Below are positions 1 to 11,312 of a stretch of 64,000 nt of DNA, one piece after another; the first letter of the stretch is position 1; every line of letters starts with the position of its first letter. Position numbers and translations under genes: made by a program. The stretch comes from Ectobius pallidus (taxonomy: Eukaryota > Arthropoda > Insecta > Blattodea > Ectobiidae), in the NCBI GenBank assembly GCA_964059195.1, contig CAXKWD010000006.1, forward strand, positions 63,939,073 through 64,003,072, in the 5' to 3' direction. The notes beneath the pieces are model-generated. The model was not told the origin of the DNA. It saw nothing but the letters and a program-made list of their open reading frames with translations, and did no database searches.

Positions 1-1060
1 AAGAAATAAAATACGAGATAACTTCCTGCAAATTAATTCAATGTGCTTATCCCAGGTAAGAGTACTATCTATAACTATGCCAAGAATCTTTAAAAAAATT
101 ATCTTGTTCCGGTACTTTCTTTAAGGAAAATAATAAAAATTCTGTCTTTGTGTCATTTAGTAAAAAGCTATTTGCATTAAACCATTTCTTCGCTGCGTCC
201 AAGATAATCACGGCTGTACGTTCGAGTTCTTTAAAATCCGTATGACTGTGCAAGAATGTAGTGTCATCAGCATATGCAATTGTATGAGCAGGAAAGTTAT
301 ATAGTAAGTCATTGATCATTATTAAAAACAATACAGGTCCTAGCACAGATCCTTGTGGCACGCCATATTTTTGACACATAACAGCTGACTTTTTCCCATC
401 CACTGAGACGTATTGCTTCCTGTCTTTCAAATATGAAATAAATATGTCTAACTCTTTATCCTTTATACCATAAAAATTTAATTTTTTAATTAGTAATTCG
501 TGATTAACACAATCGAACGCTTTAGTTAGGTCACAGAATGTGGCATATGCAATTTTACGTTCTTCAGAAGCTTCAATTATGTACTCTACTAATTTTTTAA
601 GTGCCGAAGTAGTATTCAAGTTCTTTCTAAAACCATATTGATTGCTTGAGAATAAGCTGTTCTTTTCAAAATAATCGCAGAGCTGTCTTTTCATTACATT
701 TTCAAATATTTTTGAAAAGGTGGGAACAAGAGAAATCGGCCTATAATTATTGGGATCAGATTTATCTCCTTTTTTATATATTGGTATAACTTTCGATATT
801 TTAAGGGATTCCGGAAAAATGCCTGTTAGTAAACAATTATTTATGGCTATACTTAATGAAATCAGAATGTAATAACCTATTTGTTTCAAATAATTGTTTG
901 TCATGTCATAATGGTCTCTAGTATTAGAATTTTTCATGCCACGTATAATATTGAATACTTGGTCGGGTTGCACTTCTCTCCACCTGAAAGCAGTAGACCT
1001 ACCAAGTTGAACATTACTAGCCAGGAGTTCCATAGCTGATGTTTGAGGAGGTATAGCGTA
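1..1060 (-). pseudogene. LINE ORF2, reverse transcriptase domain
   Basis: This is the RNA-dependent DNA polymerase domain that primes on nicked target DNA. Motifs appear in the normal order: PIYKKGDKSDPNNYRPISL, QYGFRKNLNT, the catalytic aspartate in DLTKAFDCVNH, GVPQGSVLGPVLF, and the catalytic AYADDT. After about base 90 the frame shifts in a run of T, and the RT continues in another frame to base 1 (GIVIDSTLTWDKHI). The upstream end is cut by foreign DNA near 1060. RT identity is certain; the exact clade is not. Confidence 0.9.
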
Positions 1061-1680
1061 AATATAATGAATTTTATCCACCTTATACCCTCAAAAAAAC
1101 TTATATAACTTATACCATCCAACTAATGTTCTTGGGATTGCTTCGAAAAAAAATTTCTATATTTTTTTGCATACGTTTTTTATTTTCTATCTTATTGTAG
1201 CTAAACTTCTAAAATGTATGCGTTAAACAATTTAAAACATATTACAGATAGCTAAAAAATTAAAATTAGAAGTTTTTTTGACATTTTACATATTACATTA
1301 AATTGGATTCACAAGTAACATTTGTTTAAAAATGTACAACATTAATTTAAACTTACCAATAAAATATTAAAATTCAGTCTTATGTATTTGTCATGTATAA
1401 TAAAACTTTGTTATTAAAAATCCATGTGAAATGGAATAGTCATAGAATAAAACAATTATAATTATAGCAGTCTTATGTCATGTATCGTAACTCCTGTATG
1501 TAGGTATTATTCAACCATAAGTACAATATTGATGTAACACCTGTACGTTGATTCTATTCAGCCAAAAGTGGAGTAATGTTCATTAATGCTTGCTTATGTA
1601 TTATGCTTATGATCCAGCTAAAAATATAATATGGTGTGTATGTTATTAAGTGTTCTTTCGCTGCAATCCCAATGTGGTTA
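1061..1680. other. Unclassified ~600-bp insertion inside LINE ORF2
   Basis: The ORF2 linker stops making sense after the peptide KLPKLASRHVTYN (near 1685), and the RT resumes at QTSAMELLASNVQ (near 1050). The DNA between them is AT-rich and noncoding. I could not find terminal inverted repeats or a target duplication, so the boundaries are approximate. It could be a small non-autonomous element or filler from a repair event. Confidence 0.5.
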
Positions 1681-3045
1681 TATGTTACATGACGAGAAGC
1701 TAATTTAGGTAATTTAGAATTAATATTTACCGGTAGATCAATGAGAAATTTATTATACTCATTAGCAGTGATGTCGACTCCGGATCCATAGTGTTTTGCA
1801 GATGTGGACTTAATAAGCTTCCAAGCCGAGCGACATTTATTCGTGGAATTCTCAATAAAATTCACATTTGCATCGAACTTAGAGTTCCTTATCGCAGTTT
1901 TGTACTCTTGTTTGGAATTGTTATAAACATGTTTTACATGTAAATCATTAGAATTTTTAGCTTCCGAGTACAGAAATAAAACTTTATTTCTCATTTTGCC
2001 TAACTCATCGTTATACCAGTTATTTTTAGGAGCCTTGGAAGTTTTTTTTGTACTTTTGCATTCGATTAATGGAAAATAGAAACAAAATAATTCATACAAC
2101 CAATTAAAGAAATTGTCAAAGGGACACAAATGCGGATCGCGTAAAGCAAAGACTACATTCCAGTCAGTATTAATTAACACATTAACAAACTGACCTATTA
2201 CAGGGTACGTTATCCTACGCAAAGGAGGGTTTGAACACTCATTCCTGTCAGAATCGCGTCGATTGTTGATATGTACACTGCTAGAAATAGACTTAGTCTA
2301 TGGTCGGAGAACCCGTAGTCAGCAACCTGAACTTTGAAAAGATCAGGGGGAATGTTGATAAACAAGTTGTCCAAACAAGTTTTACCTCTGGTTGGCTCCC
2401 TGACAGTCAGATAACAATCGTAAGATCTAAAAATATTATTTAAAGAGAAGTTATCATTGGAATCCGTTAGAAAATGTACATTAAAATCACTTGTAATTAT
2501 TATATGTGCTTTGAGTTTGGATAAAAAACTAAGTAAACATTCCAACTTATCAAAAACACTGATAAAAGGCCAGAGGGCGATCTATATATTGTAACAATGA
2601 TTACATTAAATGATTTTATTAAAATGCCGCAGGTTTCAAACTGCTTCTCAACGCAGTACTGAAGTAAGTCTAAGGCAGTAAAATCAAGAGAGTTCCTAAC
2701 AAATATAACTGTGCCCCCATGTATAAACTTCGTTCTTGCATAAAAGCTGGTCAGAGCATAACCCTCAAAGTTAATTAAAGTGAGCTCCTCCTCAGTCATC
2801 CAATGTTCTACAAAGCATAGTACATTGAAAGTAAGCGCTAATAAGAATACACTGAGGAAATCAATCTTGTTACGTAAACATTGTACATTATTATAAAATA
2901 TGCTTAAAATATTGTTTGCCTTGGTTATACCATTGCACAATGGATGAATCGTACTGTTTGCCTTGTCATTGAGCCCAGTTAGGTTAGATTGTCCTTGTTT
3001 GTTCGAGGCATTAAAAAATAACGAACACACGTATTTCTTGGCCAT
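1680..3045 (-). pseudogene. LINE ORF2, endonuclease and linker
   Basis: This is the N-terminal APE-type endonuclease that nicks the target site. Visible motifs are NNVQCLRNKID, the catalytic glutamate in CFVEHWMTEEE, HGGTVIFVR, IVTIYRSPSG, a GDFN-like SDFNVHF and the C-terminal GFSDHRL with the catalytic Asp-His. A frameshift near 2540 separates YRSPSG from the rest, and another near 2225 separates the SDH motif from the linker that holds WYNDELGKMRNK. ORF2 begins at MAKKY (3045) and overlaps the end of ORF1 by about 65 bases. Confidence 0.85.
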
Positions 3046-4087
3046 AATTCAGAGTTCATCACTGATTCCGCGTTCTGTTCATATACATTTACTTTAAAAG
3101 AGGCGTACTGCTCGGGATGTTTGGAATTTAGCTTATCGCATGTGACCTCAGGAAATTTAGGTTTAAGGAAATCTATCACTTGTTGTACTTGAGTTTCAGG
3201 TGCTAGCCTGAAAACGTGTAGAGGCACAAACTTTGGGACTCCTTGTAACTTACTGGGTTTTGCACTTTCGCCATCGTTGTTTCCTACCACGATAGCACGT
3301 CTTTTTCTGCGCACCACTTGACTCCAAGTGTCTCTTGTCCATGTTGATTCCGATGAACTAGAATTTGTTGAGCCGGCGATATCAGTCGTTTCTGTGGCCT
3401 TACGGCTTTTCTGTGCGTTGTGTAGTACAGTTTTCACTGATTGGTTATCTCCTTGTGCTTTTGTATCCGCAACGTTTGTCTCTTTCTTGCTCTGAAAGTT
3501 ATTGCCTTGTATTACCTTATCTCTAACTTGAATCATACCAGTTTCACCTTCACTCAAAGATTCTATGGTCTGTTTGTACACTCTTGTTGGTTCTCCGTCC
3601 TCAGTTATTTTAGAATTCCGCTGTTCAGTTAGTAAATTAACATGCCGCATCAGTAAGCTAATTCTTTCTTGAAGCTCAAAAATGACCTTGTCTTTCTGCT
3701 TGAGGATGAATTTCATGAGTCTTATATCCAGCTTTTTATCTGAGTCAGAGAGGTCCTGTAATAAATCATACATTTCCGTGTCGTTTTCCTCTTTCTTAGG
3801 ATCCACTTCTGAACTCTCAGGTTGTAGCCTATAGGATGTTCTTCCATGTTTACACAGCACTGCACAGAATTGTTGTCTATAAGTTTAATACTACTTACAC
3901 GTTTTGCACAGCTGTTATGAAAAACACTCCCACAGATTATACACTTCAAGCCACTATTCAATTTGGCTTTGCATCTTTTACACGTAGACATAGCAGTGGA
4001 GCCTCCCTCAGCCGTTATTTCGCCAACCATTTTAGGAGCGAGACACTGCAGCGGAACACGTTCTCTCACCACCAGAGCACACAACAA
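2979..4087 (-). pseudogene. LINE ORF1, PHD-like zinc finger and coiled coil
   Basis: This is an RNA-binding ORF1 protein of a CR1/L2-type element. The N-terminal part (about 3830-4087) holds CKRCKAKLNSGLKCIICG followed by HNSC and a later CC pair, a PHD-like C4HC pattern. A one-base frameshift near 3840 leads to a second frame with an acidic stretch, a heptad-like segment around FILKQKDKVIFELQERISL, a basic linker and a C-terminal domain that begins FVPLHVFRLAPET. That last part is typical of esterase-less CR1/L2 ORF1 proteins. Either side of the shift reads well, so only one lesion separates the halves. Confidence 0.75.
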
Positions 4088-4118
4088 TGTGCGTTGAATA
4101 AAAACACAATTTCGATAC

Positions 4119-4365
4119 GATGCAAGCCAGTTCGTGATTTTATTCTATTCTGAAATTAGCAATGATGACGCTCTCTATCTTGTGATATGCACTAATGGTA
4201 GCATTCGTTACAATCTGGTAGCTCGAATTGATTATCGACTGTTCATTCATTTAATATGCCGTGATCTCACAGTTGCAGAATATTGGCAACAAAGTATATA
4301 TATTTATATTTTTTACAAAAGTATTACATTTTATTCATTGAATAGTCTTAATAAATCCCTCAGGA
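4119..4365 (-). repeat. LINE 5' segment, shared with 30611-30830
   Basis: The block starting TGCAAGCCAGTTCGTG (4121) and running to the AATAGTCTTAATAAATCC end (about 4360) recurs, diverged, at 30611-30830. Here it lies directly upstream of ORF1, where the LINE 5' UTR and internal promoter should be. The second copy has no ORF1 next to it, so it is either a 5' UTR fragment or an independent repeat. Confidence 0.55.
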
Positions 4366-7096
4366 GATCACGAGTTTCATCAGATAAATATGTCGATAAA
4401 CTCGTAATCTCAGGTAGGATTAAATATGATAATTTGATTATCTATAATTTAGTATACTCTGTAAACTTGGGTTTCTTTAGGTTGAAGTAAATAACAATAA
4501 TAGACTTATAAAAATAACAAAAAACAATAATAATAAAAATTCTGAATATAAAAATACTGTCCAGTCGTGTCAAATATTAATTAAAGTTGTGTTTGCATAA
4601 TATTAGTGAAAATTATGTGTGTGCATCCCATTCATATTGTTTTTTTCTCCACTTTCTGAAATGCGGTACAATTTAAAACATATTATTGGTTCGTCATACG
4701 CAGGATAAAACATCTTCATCAGTTCCATTGGGAGATAGCTTGAAACACTTGTAAATGATTAAAAATGATAATGATTTTCTCGAATAACATATGTATTCTA
4801 TTTCATTTAAAGTCAGACACCGCAGTTGTGCATTTACCACAGTAGGCGTTAACAGTAGACATAGGTATAGACACCTGAGGAAGTCTCCGTCTCACTGCAA
4901 TGAAGAAGGCAGAGATCTCTCTTCCGTAGGGTCAAAAGGATTGATTTCACAGTTGGGAGTTTCGTTTAAATGTGATTGCAAATATCAGTCAAGTAGGTAG
5001 CATCACTTTCTCCTCTGTGTGTGTATGTGTTCTTCACTTCCAAGCCCTCCCTGCATGAACAAGGAATGAATTCGGGCGACTGACTCACATGGAGGGGATT
5101 TTCTTGTCTGCTGCTCTTATTCCAATGTCTCTTGCTTTCACGAGAAAGCTCTCACCCTTTATTTTCTTTCGTAAAAAAAAGGTAGTGCTCTTTTATTCTT
5201 TCTTGTCCTTTTCTTTTTTGACTGTGACGTACAAAATTCAAAAGGGGGAAAAAAGAAAAAAGAAAAGATGGAGCAAATCAAGTCGAAACAATGACAGCAT
5301 TTACAGGAATTCATCGTGCAGCTCGCTGCTCAACTTTCTTTTGTTAAGACGAAAAATTTTACTACAGGATATGGAAAATTTATTAGTAATCATTTATGCA
5401 ACACTGGGCACCTTTCACTCCAAATACTTCTTGTTCACTCTGTTGGAAGGTACTCGTAAATCTCCGTGATCTTTCTTACCCTTGATCCGAGGACAATTTC
5501 ATCAATCCCTTTTATCCTTTTTATCCTTTAGTTTTACTATGCTCACATAGCACTGTAACCGAAAATAACAGGCATTCAAAATAATATATATATATATATA
5601 TAATTATAATACATATTCACAATAGGTTCATTCAGCTTATATATTCAAAATAATATATATAAACGAAGGAATGTTTCCAACATTTATCCTTAAAGCAGTG
5701 ATAATGTTAATTGTTGTACGGGAGATTTTAGCTATTCGTGGTGGAATATGTAAGTGTAATTTTGTCATTCCATGAATAGTGGTTCCTGTCTGGCTAAGCA
5801 CATAATAGAGAATATTTCTGGACAAAAGTATTAGCAGTATCACGTATTACGGTTTTCACTTCTCTTCCGTTTGCTTCATCAGGTGCACAGTTGTTGGCCT
5901 GGTACTGATACCCAATTAGTTAGTTGTATGTTGTTTCCTGAAGAGTTGCTTGTCTTTTAACGGGTCGCAGTAAATCATTCTGAGGCCTACAGGAAAGTTC
6001 GTAAATCGCGGCCTCTAAGTGGTTGCCTCAGAAGAATCACTGAAATTTTGTCTTTTGAAGGTCGTGAATTTATCCTATGGGTTCTTAATAGATTGAGAAT
6101 GAAAATTTCTTGATAATAATATCCGACTAAATTTTTCTTTAGCGTTTGTTGATAAAATACTCAGGTAGATCTCTATGTGACAATCTTCAAGTATGTAAAG
6201 GGGAAGAGGGAAGAATAGATATCTTTCCTGTAAGAAATACGAAAACAGAATTGGGCGTGACGATGGAATAATTGCACATGGGTCGGCTTTGTTTTTTTCC
6301 CCTTAATTCATACGTACATAGGAAAAATTTTAATCCTCCAATATGAAAGAATTACAGGAAGATTAGGAGCTAACACGTCTATTTTTTTCTCTCTCTTACC
6401 TCTCTTTTTTTCTTTCGTATTCATATCACTCATCGGAATTTTTGAAGTCGGTTATTTGTATCAGTATCTCGCATACCGAACTTTTGAGGTCAGTAGGTCA
6501 TTTTAGTCTATCCACTCAGATATGTCATCTAGAGTTGTGCACATCTCGCTCTTCGTCGTGGTCCCTGAAGCAAGCACATCTGTCTTGTTTTCGTCACACT
6601 GCGTAGAGGCATTAGTTCTCCAGAATACTTAGTTTCTTGCATATTAAAACGTGCTTATATCAAAGCAAAAGTTAATTATTGATTTAGTTATAGCATAATT
6701 TCAGTACAGCTAATATATTCTTGTGCACTAATGAAATAAAGCTGCTAAGATAGTTATTCACTCAGCATTTCTATTTGCAAAGCGTATACGATTCGTGTTG
6801 TATAACGTTCACAAATTTCACAGTTTTTCCGTAAGAGTAATCTATGGAATACGATTTTGAAGCCATTAAAGCATTCAAGTATATTTAATCAAGCTACAAA
6901 ACTTAATTTATCTTTACTGCACTGTAGACATATCACAAAACACTTGTGAATTACTTATTTATCCGAATCTTTGGGCGACTTATTGTGTTACGCCATTGTA
7001 ATTTCTGAAAGCAATTTATATGTCCAGCAATTTACATTTGATGTGTAGACAGTTAATGTGTATATATTCTTCTTTCAGAACGTTGAAACAACGGCA
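4366..7096. other. No gene seen; short TA repeat
   Basis: AT-rich DNA with a (TA)n tract at about 5585-5603 and a pyrimidine-rich stretch at 5100-5270 that gives a spurious hydrophobic reading frame. I see no recognisable domain, tRNA or transposon end. Confidence 0.5.
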
Positions 7097-7104
7097 CTGT
7101 AGTG

Positions 7105-7341
7105 CAGAGGCGTAACGAGGGGGGTTTTGGGGGTTTGAACCTCCCCATTGATTAAAAAAAGGAAAATTGTACAATTTTTTTGTCTGATTATAAATTACTT
7201 AATACGAGTAAAAGCGTGGGAAGCTTAAAACTCGTTATTGTGCATCTTAATTTTTTTAATTTTCCGGGGGAGAACCCCCATACCCCTCAGACCCCCCCGA
7301 TGTTATAACCCCCCCATATGGTCGGCCTGGTTACGCCTATG
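7105..7341. mobile_element. hAT-type MITE with 8-bp target duplication
   Basis: The element starts CAGAGGCGTAAC and ends GTTACGCCTATG, an 11-of-12 terminal inverted repeat. It is flanked on both sides by the identical octamer CTGTAGTG (7097-7104 and 7342-7349). An 8-bp duplication together with a CAG...CTG-like terminus is the signature of hAT transposons. The 237-bp interior is noncoding and has C and G runs, so it is a non-autonomous copy mobilised by a hAT transposase encoded elsewhere. Confidence 0.85.
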
Positions 7342-7349
7342 CTGTAGTG

Positions 7350-8998
7350 TATGGTATTTATGATATTTACATTTTATATACAATAAGTAGGCCTGTATTT
7401 AGTTTAACAAAATTTGTAAGTTCCAGTTTTGACTAAAGACAAAAGTAATTTTTTATTGTAGGCCTACTGTTAATCTAAATAGATTCTGGAAAGTGTACAG
7501 ATATATTGTACATTTAAAATAAACTTTTATTTCGTAGTAATTCAAAGGCGTCTAGTTTTCGGTAATCTCAAAAGAAATTTAGAAGCCACAGTATCCAAAA
7601 ACTGGTGAGGTTACCTAACTCTCTTCCTGAGATTATTTCAACCCTTCATCTCGCCACGTTTTTGTCTGGGGGAGGGATTTAAACGTTTTTGTTGGGGGGG
7701 GGGGCAAACTTTTAATCAATTGTTTATCTTTTGCCTAAAAGCACCATTTTTAATTTGACGAAGTGTAACCACCTGTGATGCGCTCTGTTAATTAATATTA
7801 ACTTATCCTACATCAATAGCATTACCACGCTTAATAGCTAATAGAGCTAAACATGATAATCTTTCTTGCCCTCATTTTTCAGATGATTTCATCCATCTGA
7901 AACAAGTAAATGGTCTTTCACTTGAAGCTGAGTTCATTGGAATTGTGAAATATAAACGGAACCGTTAAAAATCTTAGGAAGAGTATTATTAATTTTTTAT
8001 ATCCTTATATTTTACGGGATTCGGAGACACTTTTTATATATTTTTTCTCACAGTGGGCCTTAGAGGGAAGCTGCTCCCTTAAGCCCCCGGATCCCGCCTC
8101 TGGGCCTGTATGTAAAGAATTGTAAAAAAGGTTTATTCTTCATATTTTTTTCAAATAACTCAATTTTTTACATTTAGTACTGATATTCCATGGCCTCATG
8201 TATAAAAAAAAAGGATCAAATTATATTACGAAAATGTGTCTATACCTTAGCAATCTCTATAAATCCAAGTATTTGTATAATGTTTATAACAGACTGTTAT
8301 CTACGTTGGTCGCCTCATTTTCATTTACCTTCGTTCGGTATTGTGAATACTTAGCCCTAGATATTAAAATAACTGCGTTGTGAAATGATTGATGACAATT
8401 TTAATCCTATCCAGATATATAACTGTATAAGCTTAAAATGGTTTTAGAGGAATGTCTGAATGAATTCATATACTGTCATAATGTATTTCAAAATCATGGA
8501 TGAAAGTATTGTTAAATTTCCTTGTAAAGCTTAGAAACAAGGTGTGATAATGTCACGGTTACCTGGGATACTACACGCCTGACGTCACGAAACGGGAACA
8601 ATAGGTATGTGTGGTCGGTACAGTAAACAAAGAACAGATTGTGAAGTAAGTCTATTGTTCTCATTTCATTTTATGTTTTCAGTTAGTCCAAAATCGTCTT
8701 AGTTATTATGAATAAGTAGGCTTATTTATTGTTTGTAACATTCATGTTTATTTTCATATAACATCGACATATTCGGATTTTGAAATTTTTTCCAGTTTTC
8801 AGCCCTCTCAGCCCACTTAGCATTCCAGCGAATGAAAGGGATCTTCGCTAATATTTCAATATAATTACGGTAGAAGGAAGCCAGCTTGGATGGTGCTGTC
8901 CATGCTTTGGCCTCAAAATAATTATCACAAGAAACATTCGTTAAACTAAATTAAACCTCCAGCGAAAATATCAGCACTCATGGTGTTGCTGTATAAAG
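7350..8998. other. No gene seen; possible transposon end at 8048-8108
   Basis: Mostly AT-rich DNA. A GC-rich block at 8048-8108 ends CCCGCCTCTGGGCCTG, which in reverse begins CAGGCCCAGAGGCGGG. A similar start, CAGGCCCGACGAG, is read in reverse at 61758. Both resemble hAT-like ends, but no partner end or target duplication was found. A run of G sits near 7693-7704. Confidence 0.3.
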
Positions 8999-9000
8999 TA

Positions 9001-9655
9001 CAGCGTGTTTCACGTACGAGTTGGCCAATCATGCGGGTTTCTGCGAAGTGGCGGCCACAGCTCTAACGCCCGAGCGATCGGATGAAATATCTACGCAAGT
9101 AAAGCCGCTAACGGTATAATGATTCTGGATCTCACAATTACAGTTAAAATAACCACGTACTTCATCACAAGAGATGTTGGAAATGTTCTCCTCTTGCATC
9201 CACACAATACTGGCACCTTTCAAGGAAATTTTCTTTCATGCGCCACACTTCAGCTTCCGAAGTAGAGTTAATTTCCCTTTCAGTTACGTAGATATTTTAC
9301 CCGAGTTTGAAGTTGAAAGCTAAAGTATATAGGTCAAAACCCGAAGAATCTACAGACAAATCACAAGAGAAATTAACTCTATCCTGGAAGCTGGCCTAAT
9401 GCGCGTGAAAGGAAATTTCCTAAAAAGGTACCAGTGTTGTGTGGATGCAAGAGGAGGACATTCCCAACATTTCTTGTGATGAGATACGTGGTTATTTTCA
9501 TTTTAATTTTAACTATAATTGTGAGAACCTGAATAATTACACAATTAGTGGCTTAATTTGCGTAGATATTTCACCCGATCGCCCAGGAGTTAGAGCTGTG
9601 GCCGCCACGACGCAGAAACCCGCATGATTGGCCAACTCGTACGTGAAACACACTG
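9001..9655. mobile_element. Long-inverted-repeat (foldback) element, TA-flanked
   Basis: The left arm (9001 to about 9280) and right arm (about 9365-9655) are reverse complements over nearly their whole length, leaving a loop of roughly 85 bases. The ends are CAGCGTGTTTCACGTACGAG and, in reverse, CAGTGTGTTTCACGTACGAG. TA dinucleotides at 8999-9000 and 9656-9657 fit Tc1/mariner-type target duplication. Both arms can be read, outward from the loop, as the related peptide NISCDE(V/I)RGYF. A transcript through it would fold into a long hairpin. Superfamily assignment rests only on TA and the TIR style. Confidence 0.75.
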
Positions 9656-9657
9656 TA

Positions 9658-11243
9658 GTAATTAGCAGGAAATGGACACCGAAGATTTAGTGCATCCCAG
9701 CAGCGTGAATTCCTCCTTCTGTTAGATAGCGTACTACCAAATACTGCATATCATTTTTGTCCCAAATGAATACTTTTCCCAGAAAAAAAGATGTCGCCCC
9801 TTAACTTGAACCGTTAATAAGAACTTATTCTAGTTTTTCTCACATCAGCAGAGGAAAGAATAAGAAATAAATCTTCCGTTTGCGGTGTTTGAATAATGTT
9901 TAAAGTTTCAAGAGAATAATATATACATATTAAGCCTATTACGCTGTTTATAGGGAATATTCAAAGGCAAGTGTACTCGTCATGTAGTGTGTTCGTTATG
10001 TCCGAGTGGCATTGCCACGACATTAGCGATCTGACAGTGCGCTGTTGCAATTCTGCGGAGAACAATAATCGTATCATATCTTTAACAATCTTTAATCTCA
10101 AAACGCCAAATAGGTCTTATGTTTATTTGAATGTTATCTTTTTTAAATATAGTTCTAAGTCTATAAAACTGTAGACTAAAACTTTCCATAATTTCCAGTT
10201 AAAGGTTCTCCAGTTCTGATTTATTTAATCGATTTATAAAGTGGAACCTTTTAATAATTTCAACAAATAATTATGAGGTCTGAAGTGAAACGAATAACTC
10301 TAAAGGGAATTATAGGAAATTACATTGAATTAGGGTCTCCTATGGGGACTTCCAAGCTATTCAATGATTTAAGCTCCGCTTGCTCGAAATAGTTTGGATA
10401 GGTGACCGCTGACTTATGGCTGACATTTCCTGTTAAGTGAAGCGTACAGGATGTCCATCGTGGTTCGGATTTCACGTAAAGATTTTCTCAAATATAGGGG
10501 ATGGGATGGCTAGCTACCTCTCCCAAGCTCATTGTCGCAAAACACCTCTGTAATATGTGAACGAAACAGGTAATTAGGCCAAAAAATGGAAGAATATCAA
10601 GCAGCAATGTGTTATAAAATACCTTTGTAAATACAATTTTTGTAGTAGTATTATTAGTCATAATATTATTAAGAGGTGACTGAACCATTGAGAGTTCTTT
10701 CCTAAACAATTAGTGTTATAACAATTAAGTTTGACACACTTCAAGAATAAAAAATAAAAACTGAAGAGAAATTACTGTTTCAAATTTCAGTTTATCTCAT
10801 TTTGTGTCTGAGATATTAATTAATGAATTAATTTACATTCGTTGATGCTTGCTTTACAAACTTGCTAGCGGATTTTTTTTTTAATTCTTAAAATACACTT
10901 TGTTTAAAAATACGTACTTAAATTATAAGTTTGAAAAAATTTACGTCTGGTGATTCTAATCTTTAATAATAATAATAACTCACTAAGACTCTGATTAGGA
11001 ATTTTTTACAAGATATTTTACATTTGACTAAATAAGAAGAAATTTGAAATTGAGAAAAAGCGTTTAAAGCTTGCATGCATTGGCACTTTAAAGCTTGTGG
11101 TACTTTACATAAGGCGTGAGCAACACCTTTTATGCGCCCAAACAATTTAACATTTTAGAGGGTATGCTGGATTCTTGTTACATTAAAATCCAAAAATATA
11201 TATTTTTTTACCAAGATATCTCAACCAATAATTCTGTCATATC

Positions 11244-11312
<69 letters not shown>

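Larger units (their letters stand above)
1..4365 (-). mobile_element. CR1/L2-type LINE, degenerate, 3' end off window
   Basis: Reading from high to low coordinates, this stretch shows a 5' segment, an ORF1 with a PHD-like zinc finger, an apurinic-type endonuclease, a linker and a reverse transcriptase. That is the order of a CR1/L2-group non-LTR retrotransposon. At least four frameshifts and one internal insertion break the coding frames, so the copy is dead. The RT C-terminus continues to base 1 (the peptide GIVIDSTLTWDKHI can be read at about 30-80), so the 3' UTR lies outside the window. The 5' boundary near 4365 is estimated from similarity to a second copy of the 5' segment at 30611-30830. 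Assignment to CR1/L2 rather than Jockey rests on the zinc-finger ORF1 and is moderately sure. Confidence 0.8.

Noticed and set aside
5089..5469. 126-codon plus-strand frame starting MEGIFLSAALIPMSLAFTRK
   Set aside because: The start looks like a signal peptide, but the rest is low complexity from T- and A-rich tracts and matches nothing I know.
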